Shown here: piece by piece, positions 24,427-35,450 of the stretch
How positions within the stretch are numbered: the first letter of the stretch is position 1
Layout of the letters: every line of letters begins with the position of its first letter
Origin: JBQTIQ01 sp052387955
GTDB lineage: Bacteria; Actinomycetota; Acidimicrobiia; Acidimicrobiales; JACDCH01
Direction of reading: 5' to 3'
DNA length: 50,170 bases
Assembly: GCA_052387955.1 (NCBI GenBank)
Contig: JBQTIQ010000062.1
Span: 1 to 50,170, forward strand
Notes under the pieces: model-generated
The model's database searches: none
Told to the model about the DNA's origin: nothing
The model's input: the letters and a program-made list of their open reading frames with translations, nothing else
Made by a program: the position numbers and the translations under genes

Positions 24427-25598
24427 TGCCCGGGCCCTTCGGTTTCCTCGAGCAGCTCGTCGAACAGGCGCTCGAGTCGCCGGTCTTCGACGCCCGCTTC
24501 GGCCAGGTACTCGGCGAACAGCTCACGCCGGGGCCGGCCGGCGCCGAGCCGTGACCGGCTGGCACCGACGGGACCGGCTACCTCGGCCGAGTCGACCACC
24601 ACGTCGACGGCGGTGGGGAACAGCGCCCGCACATCGTCGGCCAGCCCGGCGCGCCATCGCCCTTCTACCACCACCTTGAGGTACGAACGGGCCAGCGCGG
24701 GGCCCCGCTCGCTTGCCACCGTGGCGAGGTCCTCCATCGTGGCCCGGAGGACCTCGAGGTGACGGCCGTGCTTCAGCGGCACCGTTGCCACCCGGGCCGG
24801 CACCCCGCGGGACGCCTCGACGATCAGCACCGCCTTGATGTCGTCGACCTCCCCGAAGTCCAGCTGGAGGGGCGAGCCGGCGTAGTGGATCGGGCAGGGC
24901 CCGGGGATGCGTTGCTGGCGGTGAAGGTGGCCGAGGGCGACGTAGTGGGCGCTGATCGGGAAGGCAGTGGACGACACCGCGTACTCGAAGATGGTGTGGG
25001 CGCTCCGTTCGCTGCCCGCCACCTTGGCCCCGTCGACCATGCAGTGGGCGGCGACGACGTTGACGGTGGCGGCCGTGAACTCCTGGCTCAGGGCGTCGAT
25101 GAGCATCCCCATCCGGGCGGCGTAGTGCAGGCTCGACGTCCCGGCGTCCTGTCCCATCAGCTCGGCCGCCCGGACCACGTAGCGCTGGCTCAGGAACGGC
25201 AGGCAGGCAACCAGCATCTCCTCGGTGCCGTCCTTCGACCGCACCCTCACCACCCCGCCGTCGCCGGCCGGGACGAAGGACGCCCGGGTCGTGATGTGGC
25301 CCCGGGCCAGCACCGGTCCGACCGCCTGCAGCCGCCGGTCGCTGTCGTGGTTGCCGGCCAGCACGATCACGTGGGCGCCGGTGTCAGCCAGGTCCAGCAG
25401 CGCCTTGAAGACGATGCGCTCGGCCTCGGGAGTGGGGGCGGCGGTATCGAACAGGTCGCCGACCACCAGCACCGCGTCGACGTCGCGTTCGGCGGCGACG
25501 CCGACGATCTCGGCCAGGACCTCCTCGTGCTCGACGCTGCGGCTGCGGCCCCGCAGCTGGCGCCCGACATGCCAGTCGCCGGTGTGCAGGAACCTCAC
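24423..25598 (-). CDS. sbcD: SbcD/Mre11-family nuclease
   Basis: The manganese-dependent exo/endonuclease partner of SbcC/Rad50. 391 residues with all phosphoesterase motifs: FLHTGDWHVG (Asp8, His10), VVGDLFD (Asp48), GNHD (Asn83, His84, Asp85), VVAAHCMVDG and ALGHLHR with the last metal ligands. The C-terminal 80 residues (capping and SbcC-binding region) are present and end LERLFDELLEETEG. GTG 25598; it starts 37 bases after the herA stop and overlaps sbcC. Confidence 0.95.
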   Translation of the reverse strand: MRFLHTGDWHVGRQLRGRSRSVEHEEVLAEIVGVAAERDVDAVLVVGDLFDTAAPTPEAERIVFKALLDLADTGAHVIVLAGNHDSDRRLQAVGPVLARGHITTRASFVPAGDGGVVRVRSKDGTEEMLVACLPFLSQRYVVRAAELMGQDAGTSSLHYAARMGMLIDALSQEFTAATVNVVAAHCMVDGAKVAGSERSAHTIFEYAVSSTAFPISAHYVALGHLHRQQRIPGPCPIHYAGSPLQLDFGEVDDIKAVLIVEASRGVPARVATVPLKHGRHLEVLRATMEDLATVASERGPALARSYLKVVVEGRWRAGLADDVRALFPTAVDVVVDSAEVAGPVGASRSRLGAGRPRRELFAEYLAEAGVEDRRLERLFDELLEETEGPGQ

Positions 25599-25635
25599 GG
25601 GCCGGCCCGGCCGGCGCCGGCCCCGGCGAGGACCG

Positions 25636-27339
<1,704 letters not shown>

Positions 27340-27487
27340 CGTTAGGTCCCTCCTGCCTCGTGACGACGCGGCCCGCCGGCGGGAGGTGTCAGCCCAACGC
27401 AGCGAGGCCGACGCGGGCTCGCTCGCGCTATCGATGCCGTGGAGGCCTTCGCCTCGGCTGCCCGTCAGGTCCTCGATGAGCTCCGCT

Positions 27488-27940
27488 TCAGGACACGTCG
27501 AACTCGTTGCCTTCGGGGTCGGTCATCAGCACCCAGTGGCCGTCGGGGCCGTCGTGGGTGTTGACGACGGCCGCGCCGAGGCCGGCAAGCCGCTCGACTT
27601 CGACGGCGCAGTTCTCTGGCCCGACGAGGAGGTCGAGGTGTACCCGGTTCTTCACTGTCTTCAGGTGAGGTACTCGCTGGAAGAGGATCCGGCGGCCGGT
27701 GCCCGCTCCCCGTTCGTCGGTGCCGTCGTCTGGGTGCCGCAGGGACGCGACGTCCTTCCAGCGCAGCTTCTTGTCGACTTCGAGTGTGAGATCGGCCGGG
27801 ACGTGGCCGTCATCGAGCAGACCCTGCACGAACGCGCCGATCTCCTCGGGCTCGTAGTGCAGCGCCTTGGCCCAGAAGGCGGCGAGCGCATGCGGGTCGG
27901 CGGCGTCGATGACGATCTGGGTGCGGATGGCCGAGCTCAC
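27488..27940 (-). CDS. VOC/glyoxalase-like protein
   Basis: 150 residues from GTG 27940 (SSAIRTQIVIDAADPHALAA). Two VOC repeats are visible: TQIVIDAADPHALAAFWAKA at the start and RVHLDLLVGPENCAVEVERL, then DGHWVLMTDPEGNEFDVS at the end. This is the actinobacterial type, often annotated glyoxalase-like domain protein, with no assigned substrate. The longer frame from 28009 lacks family similarity in its first 23 residues. It lies 148 bases from herA with no overlap, so probably a separate unit. Confidence 0.83.
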   Translation of the reverse strand: MSSAIRTQIVIDAADPHALAAFWAKALHYEPEEIGAFVQGLLDDGHVPADLTLEVDKKLRWKDVASLRHPDDGTDERGAGTGRRILFQRVPHLKTVKNRVHLDLLVGPENCAVEVERLAGLGAAVVNTHDGPDGHWVLMTDPEGNEFDVS

Positions 27941-28062
27941 CGGGCAAGCCTCGCGCGCCGGGGTGAGCGGCGTCGCGGTACCAGTAGCGCCATAGGCTCT
28001 GGAGACCACTCGAGGGTTCCCTTGCGTGGACCGTCGGGCTCCGCTAGTAAGAGCTCGACCCC

Positions 28063-29154
28063 ATGACGACGATCGAGATCGCTGGCGACGACGAGGCCAA
28101 GGTCGAGGAGTTCTCGGGCCGTCTCTTCACAGCCTGCCTGGCGACGATGGAGCTCGCGAACGTCGAGCTGGGTATCCGCCTCGGCCTCTACGGTGCCTTG
28201 GCCGGTGCCGGGCCGGTGACCGCCGAGGTCCTGGCCGCCTCGGCAGGCATCGCTCCCCGGTATGCGCAGGAGTGGCTCGAACAGCAGGTAGTCGCGGGCG
28301 TGGTCGACGTGGACGACGTCTCCAAGCCCGCTGCCGAGCGGCTGTTCACCCTGCCCAACGCCCACGCCCACGTCCTCCTCGACGACGACAGCGAGGCGTG
28401 CATGAAGCCGTGCGCCGCGGTCGTGCCCTGGCTCGGCAAGGCGATCGACATCATGGTCGAGGAGTTCCGCAACGGTGCTGGCGCCGCGTTCGGCCTGTTC
28501 GACCTGCATGACATTCAGGCTTCGTTCACCCGGCCCGTGTTCGCCAACCACCTCGTCCAGACATGGCTGCCAGCCTTGCCTGACGTCCAGGCCAAGCTGA
28601 CCGCGGGCGAGCGTGTGCGGATGGCCGAGGTGGGCTGCGGCGAGGGCCTGGCCGCGATCACCATCGCCCGCGCCTATCCGAACGTCGAGGTCGACGGGTT
28701 CGACCTCGACCCGGCGTCCGTCGCCGCCGCCGTGGCGCGGGCTGCGGCCGAGGGCCTGAGCGAGCGGGCACGGTTCGAGGTGCGTGACGCCGCCGATCCG
28801 GCGATCGTGGGCGACTACGACCTGGTGGTGGCCATCGAGATGCTCCACGACGTGCCCGACCCGGTCGGGATCCTCCGAACGATGAAGCGTCTGGCGGGCG
28901 AGCACGGGACAGTCCTCGTCGTCGACGAACGGGCCGAGGACACCTTCACCGTGCCGGCCAGCGAGATGGAGCGGTTCTTCTATACGTTCAGCACGCTCCA
29001 CTGTCTGGCCGTGAGCATGCAGGACGGTGGCGTGGGCACCGGCACGGTGATGCGGCCCGACACCGTGCGCCGCTATGCGGCCGACGCCGGCTTCACGAGC
29101 GTCGATGTCCTCGACGTCGAACACCCCCAGTTCCTGCTGTACCGCCTCGCATGA
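28063..29154 (+). CDS. SAM-dependent methyltransferase with N-terminal winged helix (Rv2258c-like)
   Basis: 363 residues. The first 100 or so form a helix-rich dimerisation/winged-helix domain (LATMELANVELGIRLGLYGA, AGIAPRYAQEWLEQQVVAG), followed by a linker, then a class I Rossmann methyltransferase with motif I MAEVGCGEG, acidic VDGFDLDPASV, motif EVRDAADPAIVGDYDLVVAI with ML, and a C-terminal beta hairpin. This layout matches Rv2258c-type transferases of Mycobacterium, whose substrate is unsettled. ATG 28063. It is divergent from the VOC gene by 122 bases and precedes tRNA-Arg. Confidence 0.87.
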   Translation: MTTIEIAGDDEAKVEEFSGRLFTACLATMELANVELGIRLGLYGALAGAGPVTAEVLAASAGIAPRYAQEWLEQQVVAGVVDVDDVSKPAAERLFTLPNAHAHVLLDDDSEACMKPCAAVVPWLGKAIDIMVEEFRNGAGAAFGLFDLHDIQASFTRPVFANHLVQTWLPALPDVQAKLTAGERVRMAEVGCGEGLAAITIARAYPNVEVDGFDLDPASVAAAVARAAAEGLSERARFEVRDAADPAIVGDYDLVVAIEMLHDVPDPVGILRTMKRLAGEHGTVLVVDERAEDTFTVPASEMERFFYTFSTLHCLAVSMQDGGVGTGTVMRPDTVRRYAADAGFTSVDVLDVEHPQFLLYRLA

Positions 29155-29272
29155 GCTAGCGCGCACGGTCCCTTTGGTCGTGGGGTCGTCGGCAACCCCG
29201 TGGGCGTCCTTGGCCGGGCCGCCGGCGTCTACGCTCGACGAGGGCATGCCGGCGACGGGCAGGCGCGGTCCC

Positions 29273-29345
29273 GCCCCAGTAGCTCAGTGGATAGAGCTAC
29301 CGCCTCCTAAGCGGTAGGTCGCAGGTTCGATTCCTGCCTGGGGCG
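29273..29345 (+). tRNA. tRNA-Arg (anticodon CCT)
   Basis: A 73-nt cloverleaf. Acceptor GCCCCAG/CTGGGGC with discriminator G, D arm GCTC/GAGC, anticodon stem ACCGC/GCGGT with loop CTCCTAA giving anticodon CCT (codon AGG), variable loop AGGTC, T arm GCAGG-TTCGATT-CCTGC. CCA is not encoded. A VOC gene ends 15 bases downstream on the other strand. Confidence 0.95.
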
Positions 29346-29359
29346 CGTGCCGGCCTCGT

Positions 29360-29881
29360 TCAGGCCGGCAGCGAGATCCCGACCCCGCCCTTGGTCGACG
29401 AGCCGTAGCGCTCCTTCTCCCGGGCGAGGTCGAGGTGGCCGATCCGCTTGCGGCCGGCGGTAGCGGCGTCGTCGATCAGCTCGGCCGGGATCAACCAGGC
29501 GATCTCGAACTCGAGGCCGTCGGGGTCCTTGCCGTACAGGCTCTTGGTGGTGCCGTGGTCGCTGGCCCCGACCAGCGCGTCCCGCTCGGTCAGCACCCGT
29601 CCCAGGCGTTCGAGCTCGTCGAGCGTGTCGACCTCCCAGGCCAGGTGGTAGAGCCCCACCGTGCTCCGCCCGGCCTGGGAGCGCCCGGCGCCGGAACCGA
29701 CGGCGAACAGCCCGAGGTCATGGTCGTTGGTCGACCCGGGGGCCTGGAGGAAGGCTGCCCCGTCGAAGCCGTCGGGGGTCATGTTGACGGGCCTGAAGCC
29801 GAGCACCTCAGTGTAGAAGGCGACGCTGCGGTCCAGGTCGCCCACGTAGAGCACGGCGTGGTTGAGGCGGGTGATGGGCAT
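29360..29881 (-). CDS. VOC/glyoxalase-type dioxygenase-like protein
   Basis: 173 residues. TRLNHAVLYVGDLDRSVAFY begins the first VOC unit with metal-site His8, GLYHLAWEVDTLDELER begins the second with the His of YHLAWEV, and DPDGLEFEIAWLIP carries the Glu ligand, so the metal site looks complete. It resembles catechol-2,3-dioxygenase/glyoxalase-type proteins. ATG 29881 follows AAGGGGAG at good spacing. No catabolic neighbours are in the window. Confidence 0.88.
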   Translation of the reverse strand: MPITRLNHAVLYVGDLDRSVAFYTEVLGFRPVNMTPDGFDGAAFLQAPGSTNDHDLGLFAVGSGAGRSQAGRSTVGLYHLAWEVDTLDELERLGRVLTERDALVGASDHGTTKSLYGKDPDGLEFEIAWLIPAELIDDAATAGRKRIGHLDLAREKERYGSSTKGGVGISLPA

Positions 29882-29981
29882 GTCGGCTCCCCTTGCGAGC
29901 GGATGAGGGCTTCGTCTGACCGCCCAGCCTGGCGCGTCCGGCCTCGGGCGCCAACCATCCGCACCACCTCGCGCCCGAGCC

Positions 29982-30017
29982 GGCCGCTGTTCCTTGCACC
30001 TGCGAGGCACAGCGGCC
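29982..30017. promoter_or_regulatory. 36-bp interrupted dyad just before the HTH-TOBE regulator
   Basis: GGCCGCTG (29982-29989) mirrors CAGCGGCC (30010-30017), and inside it CCT-n-GC mirrors GC-n-AGG around an ACCT centre. The nested symmetry ends 11 bases before the ATG at 30029. It could be an autoregulatory operator, or an mRNA hairpin over the ribosome site. Confidence 0.5.
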
Positions 30018-30028
30018 ACATTCGCGCC

Positions 30029-30427
30029 ATGACGACGTACCGGATCGGGCAGGCCGCCGACGTGCTCGGCGTCAGCGTCGACACCGTCCGGCGATGGATC
30101 GACAGCGGCCAGCTGGAGGCGAAGCGCACCGACGGCGGCCAGCGGCTCGTGGACGGCGCCGCCCTCGCCCGACTGGCGACGGCCATGGCCGACGACCCGG
30201 TGGCCCAGCCCGTGGTGGGCCGTTCGGCCCGCAACCGGTTCCCCGGGATCGTGACCCAGGTGACCAAGGACAAGGTGACGGCCATGGTCGAGGTGCAGGC
30301 CGGTCCGCACCGGATCGTGTCGCTCATGACCAGGGAAGCGGCCGACGAGCTCGGCCTCGCCGCCGGCGTACGTGCGGTGGCGTCGGTGAAGTCGACCAAC
30401 GTCGTGATCGAGATCGCGGCAGAGTGA
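30029..30427 (+). CDS. HTH (MerR/excisionase-type) plus TOBE molybdate-binding regulator
   Basis: 132 residues with two domains. Residues 1-50 are a MerR/excisionase-like helix-turn-helix (YRIGQAADVLGVSVDTVRRW, IDSGQLEAKRTDGGQRLVDG). Residues 70-131 are a Mop/TOBE domain (SARNRFPGIVTQVTKDKVTA, EVQAGPHRIVSLMTREAADE, then VRAVASVKSTNVVIEI), the oxyanion-binding fold found in ModE, Mop and ModC. The likely role is molybdate-responsive control; the mod-nas gene set beginning 780 bases downstream on the other strand is the obvious target. The stop overlaps the next gene's GTG as GTGA. Confidence 0.85.
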   Translation: MTTYRIGQAADVLGVSVDTVRRWIDSGQLEAKRTDGGQRLVDGAALARLATAMADDPVAQPVVGRSARNRFPGIVTQVTKDKVTAMVEVQAGPHRIVSLMTREAADELGLAAGVRAVASVKSTNVVIEIAAE

Positions 30428-31176
30428 TACCGACGGGAGCGACGGCAACGGCCGGCCACGATCGGGCCGAGCGGCGGCGGGCCCTCGTCGTGCACCATCT
30501 CGAACCGGAAGGGCCCGCTCTCCTCGCTGACGCCCTGGCCCGGGCGGGGTGCGCGATCGACACCGTCCGTACCGACCTCGGCCACGCCCTGCCCGCTGAC
30601 CTCGCCGGCCACGACGGCCTTGTCGTGATGGGCGGTCCCATGTCGGCCGCGAGCGATCACGGCTTCCCCACCCGCGGCGCCGAGATCGCGCTGATCGGCG
30701 ACGCTGTCGATCGCGGGACGCCGGTGCTGGGAATCTGTCTCGGCGCTCAGCTCCTGGCCGTCGCGGGAGGCGCTCCCGTCGGCCCGGGCCCCAGGCCAGA
30801 AATCGGCTGGGGCGCCGTCCGGATCGGCGCCGGCGCAGCCGGGGACCCTCTATTCGGTGACATCACCGACGAGGTGACGGTACTGCACTGGCACCGCGAC
30901 ACGTTCGACCTGCCGGCCGGTGCGGTACATCTGGCGTCGTCGGCTGAGTACCCGAACCAGGCATTCCGGCTCGGCCCGTCGGCATGGGGCCTCCAGTTCC
31001 ATGTCGAGGTCGACATCGACGCCGTTCAGCGGTTCGCTGCTGCCTTCGGGCCCGAGGTCGCCGACGCCCCCGCGATCGTCCGAGAAGCGGCTGAACAGCT
31101 GGCGCGGTCCGAACCGGAGCGATTGGCGCTCCTCGACCGGTTTGCTGGGATCGTCGCCGAAGGCCGCCACCGTTGA
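30424..31176 (+). CDS. class I glutamine amidotransferase-like protein
   Basis: 250 residues from GTG 30424, which overlaps the regulator's TGA. The catalytic triad is visible: Cys105 in VLGICLGAQLLA, His193 and Glu195 in GLQFHVEVD. DGLVVMGGPMSA is the conserved early strand. The family (GMP-synthase-like amidotransferases, COG0518) includes stand-alone proteins of unclear substrate. Overlap with the TOBE regulator implies co-transcription, so a link to molybdenum or nitrogen metabolism is possible but is inference. A start nearer to ALVVHHLEPEG (residue 20) cannot be excluded. Confidence 0.85.
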   Translation: MIPTGATATAGHDRAERRRALVVHHLEPEGPALLADALARAGCAIDTVRTDLGHALPADLAGHDGLVVMGGPMSAASDHGFPTRGAEIALIGDAVDRGTPVLGICLGAQLLAVAGGAPVGPGPRPEIGWGAVRIGAGAAGDPLFGDITDEVTVLHWHRDTFDLPAGAVHLASSAEYPNQAFRLGPSAWGLQFHVEVDIDAVQRFAAAFGPEVADAPAIVREAAEQLARSEPERLALLDRFAGIVAEGRHR

Positions 31177-31205
31177 GCCGTTCGAGACTGCTTGTCCGAC
31201 GGGGT

Positions 31206-34200
31206 TCAGTACACGTCGCGGGCGTAGCGGTTGTCGTTCGTCAGCCGTTGGACGTAGTCGACGGCTCCGTCGTGGCCCAAGCCGCCGTGGGCGGCGACGA
31301 TGTCGTGGAGGGCCCGGTCGACGTCCTTGGCCATGCTGCGCATCTCGCCGCATACGTACACGTGGGCCCCGTCCTCGAGCCACGACCACAGCTGCGCCCC
31401 GTGCTCGCGCATCCGGTCCTGTACGTAGACCTTCGTCCGCTGGTCGCGTGAGAAGGCGAGGTCGAGCCGGTCGAGCACGCCCTCGGCCTGGTACGTCGTG
31501 AGCTCCTGTTCGTAGAAGTGGTCGGTCCTTCGTTGTCGTTCGCCGAAGAACAGCCAGTTGCGGCCGTCGTCGCCCCGCGCCCGTCGTTCGTCGAGGAAGC
31601 CTAGGAACGGAGCGATCCCGGTGCCCGGCCCGATCATCACCGCCGGCGTCGACGGAGCCGCCGGCGTCCGGAAATGCGTGGCCGACCGGACGAAGACGGG
31701 GACCGGGGCGTCGAGGTGGTTGTCGGCCAGGAACGTGGAGCACACGCCCTTGCGCCGGCGCCCGAGCCACTCGAAGCGCAGCACCGAGGTCGTCAAGCGG
31801 ATGCTGTGAGGGTCGGTGCGCGGGCTGGAGGAGATCGAGTAGAGCCGGGGCTGGAGGCGCTTGAAGGCGTCGGCCCATTCCTGGGCGCCGGCACGGACCG
31901 GGAAGGAGGCGGCGATGTCGATCGCCTGGCGGCCCCACGCCCACTTGGACAGCGCATCGGGGTCGCCCGCGCGCAGGACGAGCTGGAGCTCCCGGTCGCC
32001 GGTGCGCTCGGCCAGGAAGCGCAGGAAGTCAGGGGTGACCCGCGCCATCTCCAGATGGTGGCGCAACGCCGACGCGAAGCCGACCGGGCCGACGCCCTCG
32101 AGCTCGACGGGCGCGTCGCGGGCCACCCCCACCAGCGTCAGCCACTCTTCCACCAGGTCGGAACAGTTCGTTGGCCAGACGCCGAGCGAGTCGCCGGCCT
32201 CGTAGGTGAGGCCCGATCCGGCGATGTCGATCGTCAGCTGCCGGACCTCTTTGGCGCTACCGGGCCCCGTCAGGATGCGGTTCCCGGCCAGCCGGGCCAG
32301 CAACGGTGCCGACCGGGTGGGGACCTGCCGGGGGCCACAGGCGCGGAACGGGGGTGCGTCCCCGGAAGGGGCCGACCGGGCGACGGCCGGCTTCCCGAGG
32401 GCGTCGAGGACCTCGTCGAGCCACGCGTGGGCGTCAGGCTCGAAGTGCGGTTCGCAGTCGACCCGAGGCAGCAGCCGGGTGGCTCCGAGCTCGTGCAGCC
32501 GTTCGTCGAGCCGGCGGCCGTACCCACAGAAGTCGGTGTAGCTCGAGTCACCGAGGGCGAGCACCGCGTAGCGGACGCCGTCCAGGCGGGGAGCGTCCGG
32601 CGCGCTGAGGGCACGCCAGAAACCGGCGCCGTTGTCGGGTGGGTCGCCGGAGCCGAAGGTGCTCGTCACGAACAACAGGTCGGAGTCGGTCGGGAGGGAA
32701 GCCGGCGTGCAGGCGCCCATCGCCTGGAGGGTGGCGGCGTAGCCGGAGTAGCGGAAACGGGTGGCGACGGCGCCGGCGAGGTGCTGGGCGTTCCCGGTCT
32801 GCGAAGCCCATAAGACCGCGACCGACCGCGGGCGGGCCGGTCTGTCGACCGGGACCGGTACCGCTCCGATCGTGGCCGCGGTGCCTGCTCGGGAGTAGGC
32901 GCCCGCCAGCAGCCCGTTGACCCAGGTCGTTGCCGCCCCACCGAGCGGTGCCCCGGGCGGGAGGACGGGGACGCCGCGCCGCGCCGGCAACGTCTCGAGG
33001 CCAGCGACGAACCCGCTCAGGTAGATCCGCTCGTGGTCGTCGAGCACCGGCACCTCGACATCCCCCAATGCCAGGAGGGACGACAGCAGCGCCGCTTCCG
33101 GCGCCGGCGTCGGCACCAGGGCCCGTCGCCGCGCCGCGCCGCCGGACCCCTCGACGGGGCTCGCCGGTAGCGAGTGGACCTTGGTCACCGACACCGCGCA
33201 GGCCTTGAACTCGGGCTGGAAGGAGATGGGGTCGACGGCGTCGTTGGTGACGGCGTTGACGCTGGCGTACTCGGAGTAGAGGTCGTTCCAGTGGAACGGT
33301 GCGAAGCAGCTGCCGACGCGGACGCGGTCCGACAGCACGGCCGGAAGGACAGCCCGGCCCCGGCGCGACGCGACCTCGACCTGGTCGCCGGCGCCGATCC
33401 CCAGTCGTGCGGCGTCGTCGGGATGGATCTCGACGAAGGGCCTCGGGTTCAACCGGTTGAGCTTCTCGACCTTCCCGGTCTTGGTCATCGTGTGCCACTG
33501 ATGGGCCAGGCGGCCGGTGTTGAACGTGAACGGGAAGTCGTCGTCGGGTAGCTCGGCGGCATGGCCGTGGGGCCGGGGATGGAAGACGGCTCGGCCGTTC
33601 GGGGTGGCGAACCACAGTCGCCGCGCCCCCCCGTTCCCTCCCCCCCCCGGCGGCTGGCCCCCAGCGTCGCTCAGGTACCGGATCGGGTTCCGGGCCGGTC
33701 CGTCCGGGGCGACTGGCCACTGCAGCGGTCCGGCCCGCAGGCGCTCGTAGCTGGCGCCGCGGAGGTCGTAGCCGGTGCCCGGGTTGGAGCATCGGGCGAT
33801 CTCGTCGAACACCTCCTCGGCCGAGGCATAGCTGAAGGCCTCCTCGAAGCCCATCTCGCAGGCGACGCGGGCGATCAGCAACCAGTCCGGCAGGGCTTCG
33901 CCGGGGGGGTCCACCGCTTGGGGCACCAGCGTGAGGTCTCGCTCCGAGTTCACCATGACGCCGTCACCCTCGACCCACATCGCCGCCGGCAGGATCACGT
34001 CGGCGTAGGCGTTGGTCTCGGTTTCGACGAAGGCGTCCTGGGTGATGACCAGCTCTGCCGCTTCGAGGCCGGCGATGACCGAGCCTCGGTTCGCCACCGA
34101 CGCGATCGGGTTGGTGCAGATGACCCAGCAGGCCTTGACCCGACCGTCGGCCATGCGGGAGAAGAGGTCGATCGTGCCGGTGCCGACCTCCGTGCGCACC

Positions 34201-35360
34201 GTTCCCTCGGGCAGTCCCCAGAGGTCTTCCACGAAGCGCCGGTCGTCGTCGACCAACACGGACCTCTGCCCCGGGAGCCCGGGGCCCATGTAGCCCATCT
34301 CGCGTCCGCCCATCGCGTTGGGCTGGCCGGTGAGGGAGAACGGGCCGCTCCCCGGGCGGCAGATCGCGCCCGTGGCCAGGTGCAGGTTGCACAGGGCGTT
34401 GGTGTTCCAGGTGCCGTGCGTGCTCTGGTTCAGGCCCATCGTCCAACAGCTCATCCAGTTGGCGGCGCCGGCAATCAGGGCGGCGGCGTGGCGGAGGTCG
34501 GCCTCGGGCACCCCGGTAATGGCGGCGACTGCCGCCGGGGGATAGTCGGCCAGGAGCGGGCCCATGTCCTCCCAGCCTTCGGTGAACCGGGCGACGAAGT
34601 CCTCGTCGACCGCTCCCTCGTCGACGATGAGGTGGAGCAGCCCGTTGAGCATGGCGAGGTCGGTGCCCGGTCGGACCTGGAGGAACAGGTCGGCCTTGTC
34701 TGCCGTCGCCGTCCGCCGGGGGTCGACGACGATGAGCTTGGCGCCGGCCTCGACGCGGTCGAGCAGGCGCAGGAAAAGGACAGGGTGGCAGTCGGCCATG
34801 TTCGAGCCGATCACCAGGAACACGTCGGCGTGGTCGAAGTCGTCGTAGGACCCGGGCGGCCCGTCGGAGCCGAGGGAGAGCTTGTAGCCGCTCCCCGCAC
34901 TCGCCATGCACAGCCTCGAGTTGGACTCGATCTGGTTGGTGCCGATAAAGCCCTTGGCCAGCTTGTTGGCCAGGTACTGGGCTTCGATCGTCATCTGGCC
35001 AGACACGTACAGGGCGATCGCGTCGGGCCCGTGCTCGTCGAGGACACGACGAAGACCGCGCCCCGCCCGGGAGATGGCGGCGTCGGTCCCACAGGCCTTC
35101 GGCTCCCCACCCCGGTCGTCGCGGGCCAGGCCGGTGGTCATGCGCCCGCCGGCGGCGAGCATGTCGGCGCTGGTGGCCCCCTTGGTGCACAGGCGCCCGG
35201 CGTTGGCCGGATGGTCCCGGTCCCCCCACACCCGCAGCGCGACACGACGGCCCGACGGGTCTCGCCCGATGTCGAGCACGATCCCGCAGCCGACCCCGCA
35301 GTACGAGCAGACCGTCTTGACCGATGTTGTGACGGCGTCAGGCCTCGGGGGCGGCGCCAC
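31206..35360 (-). CDS. fused assimilatory nitrate reductase and CysJ-like flavoprotein reductase
   Basis: 1384 residues joining a molybdenum catalytic subunit to its own electron-transfer module. Residues 15-60 bind 4Fe-4S (Cys18, Cys21, Cys25, Cys58). The molybdopterin domain follows with probable Mo ligand Cys151 in SNSRLCMASA. The dinucleotide-binding domain is at about 608-735 (FTFNTGRLAHQWHTMTKTGK). A linker (TTWVNGLLAGAYSR) leads to a flavodoxin domain from about 846 (LWASQTGNAQH), an FAD domain (LYSISSSPR) and an NAD(P) domain (VMIGPGTGIAPFLGFL, YVCGEM). GTG 35360 is chosen because AGGTGGG lies five bases upstream; the longer frame to 35531 is not conserved. It would reduce nitrate to nitrite with NAD(P)H. 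No nitrite reductase is in the window. Confidence 0.9.
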   Translation of the reverse strand: MAPPPRPDAVTTSVKTVCSYCGVGCGIVLDIGRDPSGRRVALRVWGDRDHPANAGRLCTKGATSADMLAAGGRMTTGLARDDRGGEPKACGTDAAISRAGRGLRRVLDEHGPDAIALYVSGQMTIEAQYLANKLAKGFIGTNQIESNSRLCMASAGSGYKLSLGSDGPPGSYDDFDHADVFLVIGSNMADCHPVLFLRLLDRVEAGAKLIVVDPRRTATADKADLFLQVRPGTDLAMLNGLLHLIVDEGAVDEDFVARFTEGWEDMGPLLADYPPAAVAAITGVPEADLRHAAALIAGAANWMSCWTMGLNQSTHGTWNTNALCNLHLATGAICRPGSGPFSLTGQPNAMGGREMGYMGPGLPGQRSVLVDDDRRFVEDLWGLPEGTVRTEVGTGTIDLFSRMADGRVKACWVICTNPIASVANRGSVIAGLEAAELVITQDAFVETETNAYADVILPAAMWVEGDGVMVNSERDLTLVPQAVDPPGEALPDWLLIARVACEMGFEEAFSYASAEEVFDEIARCSNPGTGYDLRGASYERLRAGPLQWPVAPDGPARNPIRYLSDAGGQPPGGGGNGGARRLWFATPNGRAVFHPRPHGHAAELPDDDFPFTFNTGRLAHQWHTMTKTGKVEKLNRLNPRPFVEIHPDDAARLGIGAGDQVEVASRRGRAVLPAVLSDRVRVGSCFAPFHWNDLYSEYASVNAVTNDAVDPISFQPEFKACAVSVTKVHSLPASPVEGSGGAARRRALVPTPAPEAALLSSLLALGDVEVPVLDDHERIYLSGFVAGLETLPARRGVPVLPPGAPLGGAATTWVNGLLAGAYSRAGTAATIGAVPVPVDRPARPRSVAVLWASQTGNAQHLAGAVATRFRYSGYAATLQAMGACTPASLPTDSDLLFVTSTFGSGDPPDNGAGFWRALSAPDAPRLDGVRYAVLALGDSSYTDFCGYGRRLDERLHELGATRLLPRVDCEPHFEPDAHAWLDEVLDALGKPAVARSAPSGDAPPFRACGPRQVPTRSAPLLARLAGNRILTGPGSAKEVRQLTIDIAGSGLTYEAGDSLGVWPTNCSDLVEEWLTLVGVARDAPVELEGVGPVGFASALRHHLEMARVTPDFLRFLAERTGDRELQLVLRAGDPDALSKWAWGRQAIDIAASFPVRAGAQEWADAFKRLQPRLYSISSSPRTDPHSIRLTTSVLRFEWLGRRRKGVCSTFLADNHLDAPVPVFVRSATHFRTPAAPSTPAVMIGPGTGIAPFLGFLDERRARGDDGRNWLFFGERQRRTDHFYEQELTTYQAEGVLDRLDLAFSRDQRTKVYVQDRMREHGAQLWSWLEDGAHVYVCGEMRSMAKDVDRALHDIVAAHGGLGHDGAVDYVQRLTNDNRYARDVY

Positions 35361-35450
35361 GATGTCCCACCTCGCTTTCCGGGAGTGGCCTCGCACCCTA
35401 CGAGCCCTCGATTTCGCGCCGGTTTCGTCGTGCAACGCGTCGGAGACGAT

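Noticed and set aside
27420..27485. A peptide-like stretch (AIDAVEAFASAARQVLDELR) on the plus strand between herA and the VOC gene
   Set aside because: It is under 30 codons before losing sense, has no start with a ribosome site and no extension on either side, so a chance frame or a minor remnant.
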